Virus record (IMG/VR): IMGVR_UViG_3300006805_000031
Location: 1-57,987 of that record
Length of the DNA stretch: 57,987 nt
Origin: a virus
Strand: one strand, 5' to 3'
The translations under genes and the position numbers were made by a program. Every line of letters starts with the position of its first letter. Within the stretch, counting starts at the first letter, position 1. Below are positions 26,267 through 33,317 of the stretch, one piece after another. Under the pieces are notes generated by a model that made no database searches, was not told the origin of the DNA, and worked only from the letters and a program-made list of their open reading frames with translations.

Positions 26267-26327
26267 TTCTAATTTGTATTGGGTAAAGTGATCTAGTCTT
26301 AACCTAGCACTATCATGCTCAGTCTTT

Positions 26328-26356
26328 CCCAAGATCTCGCTGCGCTCGATCTTGGG
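26328..26356 (-). repeat. Hairpin E (minus-oriented core GAGCGCAGCGA)
   Basis: CCCAAGATC (26328-26336) pairs with GATCTTGGG (26348-26356). The loop is exactly the 11-base core, GAGCGCAGCGA on the minus strand, with a GCA turn closed by GC/GC. The stem bases next to the loop are GATC, as in hairpin F. Confidence 0.88.
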
Positions 26357-26413
26357 GACTCAGTGGTGGCTAAATAGATCTAGATATTACTGATCTAGCT
26401 TGATAGATCTGAT

Positions 26414-26441
26414 CCAGGATCTCGCTAGCGCTCGATCCTGG
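26414..26441 (-). repeat. Hairpin F (minus-oriented core GAGCGCTAGCGA)
   Basis: CCAGGATC (26414-26421) pairs with GATCCTGG (26434-26441). The loop is exactly the 12-base core, GAGCGCTAGCGA on the minus strand, with a GCTA turn closed by GC/GC. Length and turn type match hairpin B, but the orientation is opposite. Confidence 0.88.
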
Positions 26442-26478
26442 GGCTTCAGAACTTTGTTGATGAGCAGAGCTTGGTGAG

Positions 26479-26491
26479 CTAAAATGCCCCT
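26479..26491 (+). promoter_or_regulatory. Candidate late-type -10 box before first right-arm gene
   Basis: CTAAAAT (26479-26485) ends 6 bases before ATG 26492 (CTAAAATGCCCCT-ATG). There is no well-placed ribosome-binding site, the nearest purine run (GGTGAG) being about 13 bases away. The position and composition match boxes before other strand-switch genes. It is inferred, not proven. Confidence 0.4.
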
Positions 26492-28396
26492 ATGTCGAAG
26501 CAGATCGTATTTGTCTCTGATTACTTCTCAGATCAGTTGACTGGAGGTGCAGAGCTTAGTCTTGGAACCCTGATGGATTCAGCGTCTGAGTTTGGCGCTA
26601 AAATCCTTAGGTTGAACTCCAAGGATGTGACTGCTGATCTCATTAACCTGCACAAGAATTCCTATTGGGTATTCGGTAACTACGCTGGGGTACTTCCTGA
26701 GTTGCTTCAGAAAATCTCTGGCGCTATTCGGTATTCAGTAATCGAATTTGACTACAAGTATTGCAAACACCGACTCCCTCAGGCTCATACAGACTCCGTG
26801 TGCGACTGTGAAAATGGATTCCTTGGTAAGTTCATTTCTGGCTTCATGTACGGAGCTGAAACACTTTGGTTTATGTCTCAAGGTCAGCTTGAGCACTATG
26901 CCCAGAAATTTCCGAGCCTTGTCGACCGCCCTATGCGGGTCTTGGGTAGCACTTTTTCTAAGCAGGATCTTGAAAAGATTGTGCTGCTTTCGCATACACC
27001 CAAGAAGGATCATTACCTTGTCCTTCAGTCGGACTCTTGGGTGAAAGGTACCGATAAGTCGGTTGAGTATTGCAAGGAAAACAATCTCCCGTACAAGCTT
27101 GTTGGTGGTGTGAGTTACGATGAAATGCTCAGTGAGCTGGCACAAGCAAAGGGTCTTGTCTATATGCCTCAGGGCTATGACACGTGCCCACGGCTTGTGA
27201 TCGAGGCGAAAATCCTTGGGGCTGAAATTCGCACGAACTCTTTTGTTCAGCACATCAGCGAGCCCTGGTTCTATAACCTCGAATCCATTTTCGAATGGCT
27301 CCTGAAAAGCCCCGCAATGTTTTGGGCGGACACTCTTCGCCGGGCCGAGAAAAAATACACGATCTCTTCGTACTTCACGACCCGCAATTGCGTGCAGCAG
27401 GAATACCCATTCGAGCAATCCATTGAGTCGTGTTTTGCATTTTCGGATGAAATTGTTGTCGTCGATGGCGGCAGCACAGATGGAACGCTAGACCGTCTAG
27501 AAGCCCTCAGGAAGCGTTTTGAGGCGCAGGCTGACAAAGTATTCATTGTGCACTCAAACGACGTTTATACGGGCCGCCAAGTGGATGCATCGATGGCTCT
27601 AGCCGATGGCCAGCAGAAAGCTCTTGCTCGTTCCTTGTGCACTAGTGATTTCTGCTGGCAAATGGATGTCGACGAAATTGTGCACGAAGATGACTGCGCT
27701 AAGATTCTTGAACTCGCCAAGAACTTCCCGAAGGCTCCAATGATTGCTCTGCCAGTCACGGAATACTGGGGTGGATTCAGCAAGATTCGAATGGATATCA
27801 CTCCATGGAAGTGGCGTATGGGCTACAATAGTCCTCGGATCACGCATGGGGTTCCCGCAGATTTGCGGACAGCCACAGGGGCTGTGGGTGGAACGGATGG
27901 CTGCGATCCTATTGATGCGCAGACTGGTGATAGGATTCCCCACATTACGTTCTGGGATCAAAACGCCGCACACGCTAGGGAGCATGCACTTCTTGCAAAT
28001 CCGGAAGCTGTGCATGATTACTCGGATTGGTTCGCCAGAGTAACAGCTGAACTTCCCGGCGTGCATCACCTTAGTTGGCTAGACATCAATCGAAAGATTC
28101 GGTTGTACAGGGATTATTGGTCCAAGCACTGGGATGCACTGTTCGGCTCAGATGAGCCAAGCAATCACTTTTTCCCAGGTAAGAAGTGGACGGACGTCAC
28201 AAATCAGGACATTGAGGAGTTGGCAAAGAAGCTCACCTCACAGACTGGTGGTCATATCTTTCATGCTCCGTGGGCCGGCCAAAGAACTCCATGGATTGAC
28301 GCAAATGCGTACAATTTCAAACAACCACCAGCTTGCCTTAATGTTCAACGGGAAGCTACACATGAAACGCAAAAGGATGTAGAAAATGATTGGTAA
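26492..28396 (+). CDS. Bifunctional glycosyltransferase: GT-B-like plus GT2 (GT-A) domains
   Basis: The 634 residues hold two sugar-transfer units. Residues 1-285 resemble a GT4/GT-B enzyme: IVFVSDYFSDQLTGGAELSL at the start, LVLQSDSWVKGTDKS at 177-190, and YMPQGYDTCPRLVIEAKILG (224-243) like the donor-binding region. From about 290 a GT2 domain follows with VVVDGGSTDGT (322-332) and the metal-binding QMDVDEI (390-396). The two parts may build consecutive linkages on a cell-surface or virion glycan, or modify DNA. It opens the right-reading operon after the hairpin region and its end overlaps the next gene by 11 bases. Confidence 0.87.
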   Translation: MSKQIVFVSDYFSDQLTGGAELSLGTLMDSASEFGAKILRLNSKDVTADLINLHKNSYWVFGNYAGVLPELLQKISGAIRYSVIEFDYKYCKHRLPQAHTDSVCDCENGFLGKFISGFMYGAETLWFMSQGQLEHYAQKFPSLVDRPMRVLGSTFSKQDLEKIVLLSHTPKKDHYLVLQSDSWVKGTDKSVEYCKENNLPYKLVGGVSYDEMLSELAQAKGLVYMPQGYDTCPRLVIEAKILGAEIRTNSFVQHISEPWFYNLESIFEWLLKSPAMFWADTLRRAEKKYTISSYFTTRNCVQQEYPFEQSIESCFAFSDEIVVVDGGSTDGTLDRLEALRKRFEAQADKVFIVHSNDVYTGRQVDASMALADGQQKALARSLCTSDFCWQMDVDEIVHEDDCAKILELAKNFPKAPMIALPVTEYWGGFSKIRMDITPWKWRMGYNSPRITHGVPADLRTATGAVGGTDGCDPIDAQTGDRIPHITFWDQNAAHAREHALLANPEAVHDYSDWFARVTAELPGVHHLSWLDINRKIRLYRDYWSKHWDALFGSDEPSNHFFPGKKWTDVTNQDIEELAKKLTSQTGGHIFHAPWAGQRTPWIDANAYNFKQPPACLNVQREATHETQKDVENDW

Positions 28397-28856
28397 AACA
28401 CCCACAGATAAGAACGGTAACCCTGTTCACATTCCGATCCCCAAAGACCTTGGGAAGCCTGGCGGTCCTCGGTTTATGGACCTCCTGTATTACCACCTAA
28501 ACCTCAAGGTTTCTGGTTTCGCTGGCCAACATGCAACAAAAGAAACGCTTGAGGATATCTACGACACAATTCTGCAGACCATTGGCGAGACCATGAATCG
28601 CACTGGTATCTCACGGAAAACATGTGAGTTCTTGGCGCAACGCATCTACGAATCTATCAAGATTTCATCTAATGTAGTGCAGCTTCCGGCCCCAGAGGAT
28701 TGGGAGCATTCTACAAGAGGTAAGCATGTTTATGACCGAGTCCTTGTGGATCAGCTTCCTCCAGCCGAGCTGCGCCTTGTGGCAGGGCTGTTTTCGGATT
28801 CCGTATTCGCTGAAGAGCTTCGGCAAGGAATTGCCAAATTGAGCGTGCGGGCGTAA
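28386..28856 (+). CDS. Hypothetical protein, 156 aa
   Basis: The family is not recognised. The protein is mostly helical after a Pro/Gly-rich N-terminus (IPIPKDLGKPGGPRF), with amphipathic helices (KETLEDIYDTILQTIGETM and RKTCEFLAQRIYESIKI). It overlaps the end of the glycosyltransferase gene by 11 bases and has AAGGA placed before its ATG, so it is probably translated from the same mRNA. A regulatory or partner role in the sugar cluster is only contextual. Confidence 0.72.
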   Translation: MIGKTPTDKNGNPVHIPIPKDLGKPGGPRFMDLLYYHLNLKVSGFAGQHATKETLEDIYDTILQTIGETMNRTGISRKTCEFLAQRIYESIKISSNVVQLPAPEDWEHSTRGKHVYDRVLVDQLPPAELRLVAGLFSDSVFAEELRQGIAKLSVRA

Positions 28857-28857
28857 C

Positions 28858-29400
28858 ATGAAGGTATTTTACAAATCTTGTGACTTCTCCGGCCTAGACA
28901 CAACAACGCCAGCTGGCGCAAGATTTGTAAAGCTGGTTACCCTTCTTGATATGATGGGATACCAGCCAGTTGATTTCCCGTGCGAAGCTGACATCATCAC
29001 TCATCTGAGCCCAACAAAAGACCTTTGGTCATTTGCGGATAAAATGATCGATGAGTGGCCTGAAGACTGCAGTGAAGAATCGCAGCTCATTCTTGTAGAT
29101 GAGCCAGACTATTCCATTGAAGACATTCAGCTGATCCGATCGCAAAACCCAGAGGCCCAGATTTGCCTGCTAAGCGCCAGCAAGATCCCATCAGGTAAAA
29201 AAAAGAAGAACGAGGTGTTCATGGAGGAGGCTTCCGTAGAGCATGTTGTGAACCTTCTTCGTTACGCCGATTCGTTTTTTTCCCAAACAACTCCCATTGA
29301 GCAATTTATGGGATTTGGAGTTGAGTTTCGGTCGGAGCCTGGTTGCACGCCGTACCGCAAAATTAAACCTAGGGACTTTGCCGTTTCTGTGCTGATTTGA
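28858..29400 (+). CDS. Hypothetical protein in sugar cluster, 180 aa
   Basis: I cannot assign a family. It is an alpha/beta protein, with strands such as SQLILVDEPDYS and EAQICLLSASKIPS alternating with helices. A short poly-lysine stretch follows (KKKKN, about residues 118-122). There is no clear nucleotide-sugar or catalytic motif. It begins 1 base after the preceding stop, so it is part of the same operon. The next gene has its own candidate promoter. Confidence 0.72.
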   Translation: MKVFYKSCDFSGLDTTTPAGARFVKLVTLLDMMGYQPVDFPCEADIITHLSPTKDLWSFADKMIDEWPEDCSEESQLILVDEPDYSIEDIQLIRSQNPEAQICLLSASKIPSGKKKKNEVFMEEASVEHVVNLLRYADSFFSQTTPIEQFMGFGVEFRSEPGCTPYRKIKPRDFAVSVLI

Positions 29401-29423
29401 CTAGAAGCCACCATAGCTGCATG

Positions 29424-29437
29424 CTAATATTCCACAA
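29424..29437 (+). promoter_or_regulatory. Candidate late-type -10 box before dehydrogenase gene
   Basis: CTAATAT (29424-29430) ends 7 bases before ATG 29438, within a 37-base gap. TCCACAA in between holds no ribosome-binding site. It fits the repeated CTA-rich box seen at other unit starts. Confidence 0.4.
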
Positions 29438-30352
29438 ATGGCAAAATTCGGCGTTATCGGTCTTGGGTTTGTAGGATCTTCGTGGGCTACGGTGCTGGCG
29501 GAGCGGTCTAAGAGCAGCTACGATGTCATCGTAATGGACACCGCACTCGGCGTCGCACAACGTCTTGGCCACAAGCTGGGGTGCCACTCACTAAGTGACC
29601 CAATGAGCACTCAAGGTAAGCTCGCCCCGGCCATCAATTTCATTGCTGTCCCCACCCCAATGAACCCCGATGGCAGCTGCAACCTGTCGTATGTGCACAG
29701 CGCCCTAGAGGGCCTATCGGCAGGCAGCATTGCCGTTATCAAATCCACAATGCCCCCAGGAACAACGGCTAGGCTCTCTCAGGAGTTCCCAAGTCTACAG
29801 ATCGTTTTCAGCCCAGAGTTCCTCACAGAAGCGAACGCATTGAAGGATGTTCGAGAACAAAAACGTATCATCCTGGGCGGCCCTCGCCAGGCTGTTAATC
29901 GTGTTCAGGCGCAACTACGTGGCATCTTCCCAGATGCAGCTTTCGTGAAGACCTCTGCCGCAAATGCAGAAATGACAAAGTATGTCACGAACTGCTTTCT
30001 TGCAACGAAAGTTTCGTTTGCAAATGAGATCTTCCAAATCTGCTCAAAGCTAGCTGCCGGCGGCGTCGACATTGACTACGACCGGGTCATTGAGTGCGTT
30101 AAGCTCGATCCTCGTGTCGGCGGATCGCACTGGAGCGTGCCTTCGTTTGAGTGCGATGCTAAGGGTGACCCCCTGTTTGGTTTTTCGCTTTCATGTTTCC
30201 CGAAAGACATCAACGCCCTGATCTCGCTAGCGAAAGCACTTGACGTCAACCCACTTGTTCTTAAAGCCGCTTGGGAAAAGAATGTAGAGGTCCGCCCCTC
30301 CAAAGACTGGGAAGCCTTAGAGGGGCGAGCCGTTACCAAGAAAACTAGCTGA
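29438..30352 (+). CDS. Short UDP-sugar 6-dehydrogenase-like enzyme
   Basis: This is a member of the UDP-glucose/GDP-mannose dehydrogenase family, which oxidises a nucleotide sugar to its uronic acid with NAD. The Rossmann motif is GLGFVG (8-13). VPTPMNPDG, KSTMPPGTT and FSPEFLTEANALKDV are the usual landmarks. The catalytic cysteine is C253 in FSLSCFPKDINAL, where most relatives have GGxCLPKD. At 304 residues it ends soon after, lacking the C-terminal UDP-binding domain of the roughly 400-450-residue enzymes. Activity or substrate may therefore differ. It stands with three glycosyltransferase genes and converges, with an 8-base overlap, on a minus-strand gene. Confidence 0.86.
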   Translation: MAKFGVIGLGFVGSSWATVLAERSKSSYDVIVMDTALGVAQRLGHKLGCHSLSDPMSTQGKLAPAINFIAVPTPMNPDGSCNLSYVHSALEGLSAGSIAVIKSTMPPGTTARLSQEFPSLQIVFSPEFLTEANALKDVREQKRIILGGPRQAVNRVQAQLRGIFPDAAFVKTSAANAEMTKYVTNCFLATKVSFANEIFQICSKLAAGGVDIDYDRVIECVKLDPRVGGSHWSVPSFECDAKGDPLFGFSLSCFPKDINALISLAKALDVNPLVLKAAWEKNVEVRPSKDWEALEGRAVTKKTS

Positions 30353-30704
30353 AGAACTCTTCGGCAAACTCAGCCGCCATTTCGTGAGGTGACTTCAGAA
30401 ATGCCTGAACAGGATCTGTGTCGGCAACCCAGCCGGGGAGCATGCTTGTGATTGTACGCATCTGCTCCCTGGTTTGGCCATAACCAAGCTTCCGAAGTTC
30501 GTCTTTGACAAGCTTCATTTTTGTTTCCGCTGGGAATTTCGCACGAGCATCTGGGCTAGCCGTAATCTTCCCCTTCAGTTCTTTTTCCACTTCTTTTTCG
30601 GAATCACTTGCCCACGCCGGAACAGTTTCCCGCTCCTCGTACGCCTTCGAGAGTTCCTCCCGAATCAGTTTCCGAAGCTCATTGTAGGTGACGTTCTTAG
30701 CCAT
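30345..30704 (-). CDS. Hypothetical small helical protein, minus strand
   Basis: From ATG 30704 the product has 119 residues, helical and charged (NVTYNELRKLIREELSKAYEERE, then KMKLVKDELRKLG), with FAEEFFS at the end. No family is recognised. The frame is open to 30749, but that would pass the start of the divergent methylase gene, and a CTAATTG box lies 5 bases before 30704. Its 3' end overlaps the dehydrogenase gene, so the two transcripts are antisense there. Confidence 0.65.
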   Translation of the reverse strand: MAKNVTYNELRKLIREELSKAYEERETVPAWASDSEKEVEKELKGKITASPDARAKFPAETKMKLVKDELRKLGYGQTREQMRTITSMLPGWVADTDPVQAFLKSPHEMAAEFAEEFFS

Positions 30705-30725
30705 ACTAACAATTAGATAGGCAGC
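30705..30725. promoter_or_regulatory. Divergent 21-base control region
   Basis: ACTAACAATTAGATAGGCAGC separates two divergent starts. On the minus strand CTAATTG ends 5 bases before ATG 30704; the plus side holds AGGCAGC before ATG 30726. CTAA and TTAG occur as a near-symmetrical pair, which could also be an operator. The region is too short for two full sigma70 promoters. Confidence 0.35.
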
Positions 30726-31163
30726 ATGAAAAACAGAAATCTCACCCACTCCGATTGTTGGGCAACACCACCTGAATTCTACAACTCCCTTGACAAAGAA
30801 TTTGGTTTCGACTTTGATCCGTGCCCGCTACGTGACCCCGAAACCATCACGCCAGAAACAGATGGCCTCCTCATCGACTGGGGGAACATGAATTTCGTGA
30901 ATCCCCCCTACAAGTTGCCCCTAAAGACGGCATTTGTGAAAAAGGCAATTGAAGAGCAGAAGAAGGGCCGGACTTCGGTTATGCTACTGCCTGTCTCCAC
31001 GAGCACTGTCCTCTTCCACGACTACATCAAACCCAATGCAGAGGAGATTCGATTTGTCAGAGGGCGAATCAAGTTCATTGGAACGAACACATTCGGCGAA
31101 ACTGTAAACAAAAATGCAGGAATGCACGACTCGATGGTCGTTGTGCTCCGAGGACACAAATGA
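30726..31163 (+). CDS. Dam-like DNA N6-adenine methyltransferase
   Basis: This 145-residue protein resembles the phage DNA N6-adenine methyltransferase family (Dam, as in phage T1-type enzymes). It has WATPPEFYNSLDKEFGFDFDPCP at the start, the catalytic MNFVNPPY (N-P-P-Y, about residues 55-62), VMLLPVSTST and a C-terminal MHDSMVVVLRG strand. These enzymes methylate adenine, often in GATC, though the site here is not proven. The gene is short but has the usual family length. Its stop overlaps the next start (ATGA). The GATC-rich region at 25813-26491 is a natural candidate target. Confidence 0.85.
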   Translation: MKNRNLTHSDCWATPPEFYNSLDKEFGFDFDPCPLRDPETITPETDGLLIDWGNMNFVNPPYKLPLKTAFVKKAIEEQKKGRTSVMLLPVSTSTVLFHDYIKPNAEEIRFVRGRIKFIGTNTFGETVNKNAGMHDSMVVVLRGHK

Positions 31164-32098
31164 GCCAGAACCTCCCCGTTCTCAAAAACGGAAAACCACA
31201 CGTTTCCTATTCTGAATTCTCCACATGGATGAAGTGTTCCTACCGCCATCTCCTCTCGTACGTCCTCAAGGTCGGCAAACAGCTTCCGTCCTTCGCATTG
31301 ATTTACGGGAACGCTCAGCATGATTACCTGGAGAGCTTTGTTACAAAACGAGACGACTCTGTTGCTCGGGAGATCTGCCGACAGCGGCTCCAAGCCTGGC
31401 GCACTGAAAATGATGCGTGGTTCATGGAGAATGTAGAGAAGGTGCCAGAACTTCAGAAATTCGACATTGAGGCTCTGGTGGAAAAAATCTCTGAGATTGG
31501 TCAGCTATCCATTGAGTTCCTGGATAGGACATTCAAGAACTGGCAGATCCTACGGGCCGAGGATGAACTGTATGAGCCGGCGCACTCCAATGGTGGAAAG
31601 GAGTTCCGCTTTAAGGGCTTTGTTGATCTTGTGATCGTAGCAGATAGCAAGAAAAAGCCCAGCAAAAAGAACCCTGAGCAAAAAAAAGAAGTTTGGCTCT
31701 TGGACTGGAAGACTACATCGAGGCCTTGGGATGCAAAAAAGCTTCGTGATCCAATCGTCACATATCAGCTAGTACTTTACAAGAAGTTCTGGCTGCAAAA
31801 AGTAGTAGATCTCGGTATTGACGCAAAAGAAATTCGCTGCGGATATATCACCATTCTTCGAGAGAGCAAGAAGAAGAACTTCTATACCTTCATTCCCGTG
31901 TCGGTTGGCCCAGTTCCTACAACCAGGGCGCAGAAGCAGATTGGTGACTTTATTGCATCGATGGAGCGTGGTATGGCGATTAAGCGTCGCTCTGAATCCA
32001 ATTGTAAGTTCTGTGAGTTCGCAGAAACGCCCGCTTGTCCGAGTGTACTACAATTGAACGGTGGTCGCCCCAAAGACAAAAGTCCTCCTCATCTCTGA
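31160..32098 (+). CDS. Cas4/RecB-like Fe-S PD-(D/E)XK nuclease
   Basis: The protein is of the PD-(D/E)XK family with an iron-sulfur-type cysteine set. Visible are the first cysteine, C26 (WMKCSYRHLL), motif GNAQHDYLE with the histidine, FKGFVDLVI (Asp), VWLLDWKTT (Asp, Lys) and TYQLVLYK (Gln, Tyr). Three C-terminal cysteines (NCKFCEFAETPAC) complete the likely cluster, as in Cas4 and AddB. These act as exonucleases or end-processing nucleases. There are no other CRISPR genes, so a role in phage recombination is more likely. It follows the methylase with a 4-base overlap. Confidence 0.85.
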   Translation: MSQNLPVLKNGKPHVSYSEFSTWMKCSYRHLLSYVLKVGKQLPSFALIYGNAQHDYLESFVTKRDDSVAREICRQRLQAWRTENDAWFMENVEKVPELQKFDIEALVEKISEIGQLSIEFLDRTFKNWQILRAEDELYEPAHSNGGKEFRFKGFVDLVIVADSKKKPSKKNPEQKKEVWLLDWKTTSRPWDAKKLRDPIVTYQLVLYKKFWLQKVVDLGIDAKEIRCGYITILRESKKKNFYTFIPVSVGPVPTTRAQKQIGDFIASMERGMAIKRRSESNCKFCEFAETPACPSVLQLNGGRPKDKSPPHL

Positions 32099-33317
32099 TA
32101 ACATGACAGGAGCATCGGGTGTTGGGATTCAGTCTCGATACCTGGCTCAAGGCCTCGCTGCGACTGGAAGCTACAAGATCTTTCAGCTTGGCGCTGCAAT
32201 CAAGCACCAAAACTACGATATCATCAATCTCGGCCCGGACATTTCCGTGAAGCCGATGGATGGTTTCAACAATATTGACCTTTACCGCAAGGCTCTTGCT
32301 GAACTGAAGCCAGATATCACCATCCTGTTTACGGATCCTCGCTTTTTCGAAAGCGTGTTCCTGAATCACGATGAGTTTCACCAGCACGGGCCTGTTGCGT
32401 ACTGGCATCTTTGGGATCAATGTGAGATTCCGCCAGACTTCAATGCGCAGCTGTATAAGTCTGTTGACCTGTTCAATTGCATCAACTACCCAACATACCA
32501 GTTTGTAAAGAGCCTTCATCCGGATTCGACAAACTATATCCCCCACGCCATTCCGGACGGGCTTTATAGACCGCTAGCGCCAGAATTCAAGCTTGAGGTC
32601 CGCCGACATCTTCTTCCGCCTGGACGGGAAGAGGACTTTGTCGTTTTGTTCGTCAACCGCAATGCACACCGAAAACGCCCCGGGGACGTTGTTTGGGCAT
32701 TCAAAATGTTCCTTGATAAGCTGGAGGCCCAACATGGCCACCGCAAAGCTACGCTTGTAATGCATTGTGACCCCCTTGACCACGAAGGTCAGCGCATTGA
32801 TCTTTTGGCGGAGCGCTTTGGTCTACAAAACAACATCGTTTTCCAAGTCTCCACTCCAGACGACGCCGGGATGTGCCAGATCTACAACTCGGCAGATGTT
32901 GTTGTAAACATCTCTTACGCCGAAGGATTTGGTCTTGGCACACTCAATGCGATGTATTGTGGTGTGCCAATCATTTCGAACACCACAGGCGGCCTAACAA
33001 GGCAAGTGATCAACCCATATGACGGAACCGTAAATGGCGTTGCCCTGAAGCCCGTGGTGAAGAACCTTATCGGAAACATCAAGTGTCCTCATATTGTGCA
33101 GGACATGGTTTCTCTCGATGATGTATCTGACGCCTTCTTGGAGATGTACAACAAATCGCCAGCCGAACGAGCTAAAATTGGTGAGGTGGCGATGAAATAC
33201 GCAAAGAGCGAATACGGATTTGGCAAAATGATCTCTGATTGGGATAAATCCATTCAGAAGACCTTGCAGGGCTGGAAGAGTCGTCGCCCAAACTGGACGG
33301 TGGAGGATATTCAATGA
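32061..33317 (+). CDS. GT4-family glycosyltransferase
   Basis: A GT-B fold enzyme of 418 residues. The N-terminal domain is KVLLISDNMTGASGVGIQSRYLA. The donor domain has FVVLFVNRNAHRKRPGDVVWAF and the typical YAEGFGLGTLNAMYCGVPIISN, with the Glu-x7-type motif. It transfers a sugar from a nucleotide donor, possibly to host-surface-like or virion glycans, or modified DNA. The likely start is GTG 32061, which overlaps the nuclease gene by 38 bases. The next glycosyltransferase overlaps its end by 4 bases. Confidence 0.88.
   Translation: MVAPKTKVLLISDNMTGASGVGIQSRYLAQGLAATGSYKIFQLGAAIKHQNYDIINLGPDISVKPMDGFNNIDLYRKALAELKPDITILFTDPRFFESVFLNHDEFHQHGPVAYWHLWDQCEIPPDFNAQLYKSVDLFNCINYPTYQFVKSLHPDSTNYIPHAIPDGLYRPLAPEFKLEVRRHLLPPGREEDFVVLFVNRNAHRKRPGDVVWAFKMFLDKLEAQHGHRKATLVMHCDPLDHEGQRIDLLAERFGLQNNIVFQVSTPDDAGMCQIYNSADVVVNISYAEGFGLGTLNAMYCGVPIISNTTGGLTRQVINPYDGTVNGVALKPVVKNLIGNIKCPHIVQDMVSLDDVSDAFLEMYNKSPAERAKIGEVAMKYAKSEYGFGKMISDWDKSIQKTLQGWKSRRPNWTVEDIQ

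Larger units (their letters stand above)
25813..26491. other. Non-coding divergent region with hairpin array and GATC iterons
   Basis: No coding potential was found in these 679 bases, the only long gap in the window. It lies between a left-reading and a right-reading operon. It contains six hairpins with a common loop core (three on the plus strand, then three on the minus strand), an 11-bp repeat present five times, a GATCTA-AGC-TAGATC palindrome at 26023-26037 and several further GATCTAG sites. A short sequence, TGGGTAAA, occurs near both ends (25820-25827 and 26279-26286). The content suggests a replication origin, a packaging or recombination site, or a complex regulatory region. Which of these is not determined. 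Confidence 0.8.

Noticed and set aside
25980-26440. Imperfect GAGCGA-rich loops as host-derived mobile REP elements
   Set aside because: Stems differ completely between copies, which is unlike dispersed copies of one mobile element. I cannot fully exclude it without host sequence.
25915-26441. Hairpins as ordinary intrinsic terminators
   Set aside because: Stems are not followed by a clear T run, loops are conserved rather than stems, and the flanking genes diverge from the region so no transcript should end there.
25813-26491. tRNA or other known RNA gene in the intergenic region
   Set aside because: The hairpins do not form a cloverleaf, and no CCA end or anticodon arm was found.
26735-27418. 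227-codon minus-strand frame within the first glycosyltransferase
   Set aside because: It is antisense to GT-B motifs. No ribosome-binding site and no partner gene.
31160-32098. Cas4-like gene as part of a CRISPR-Cas locus
   Set aside because: No cas1, cas2, effector or array is present. Such nucleases are common in phages on their own.
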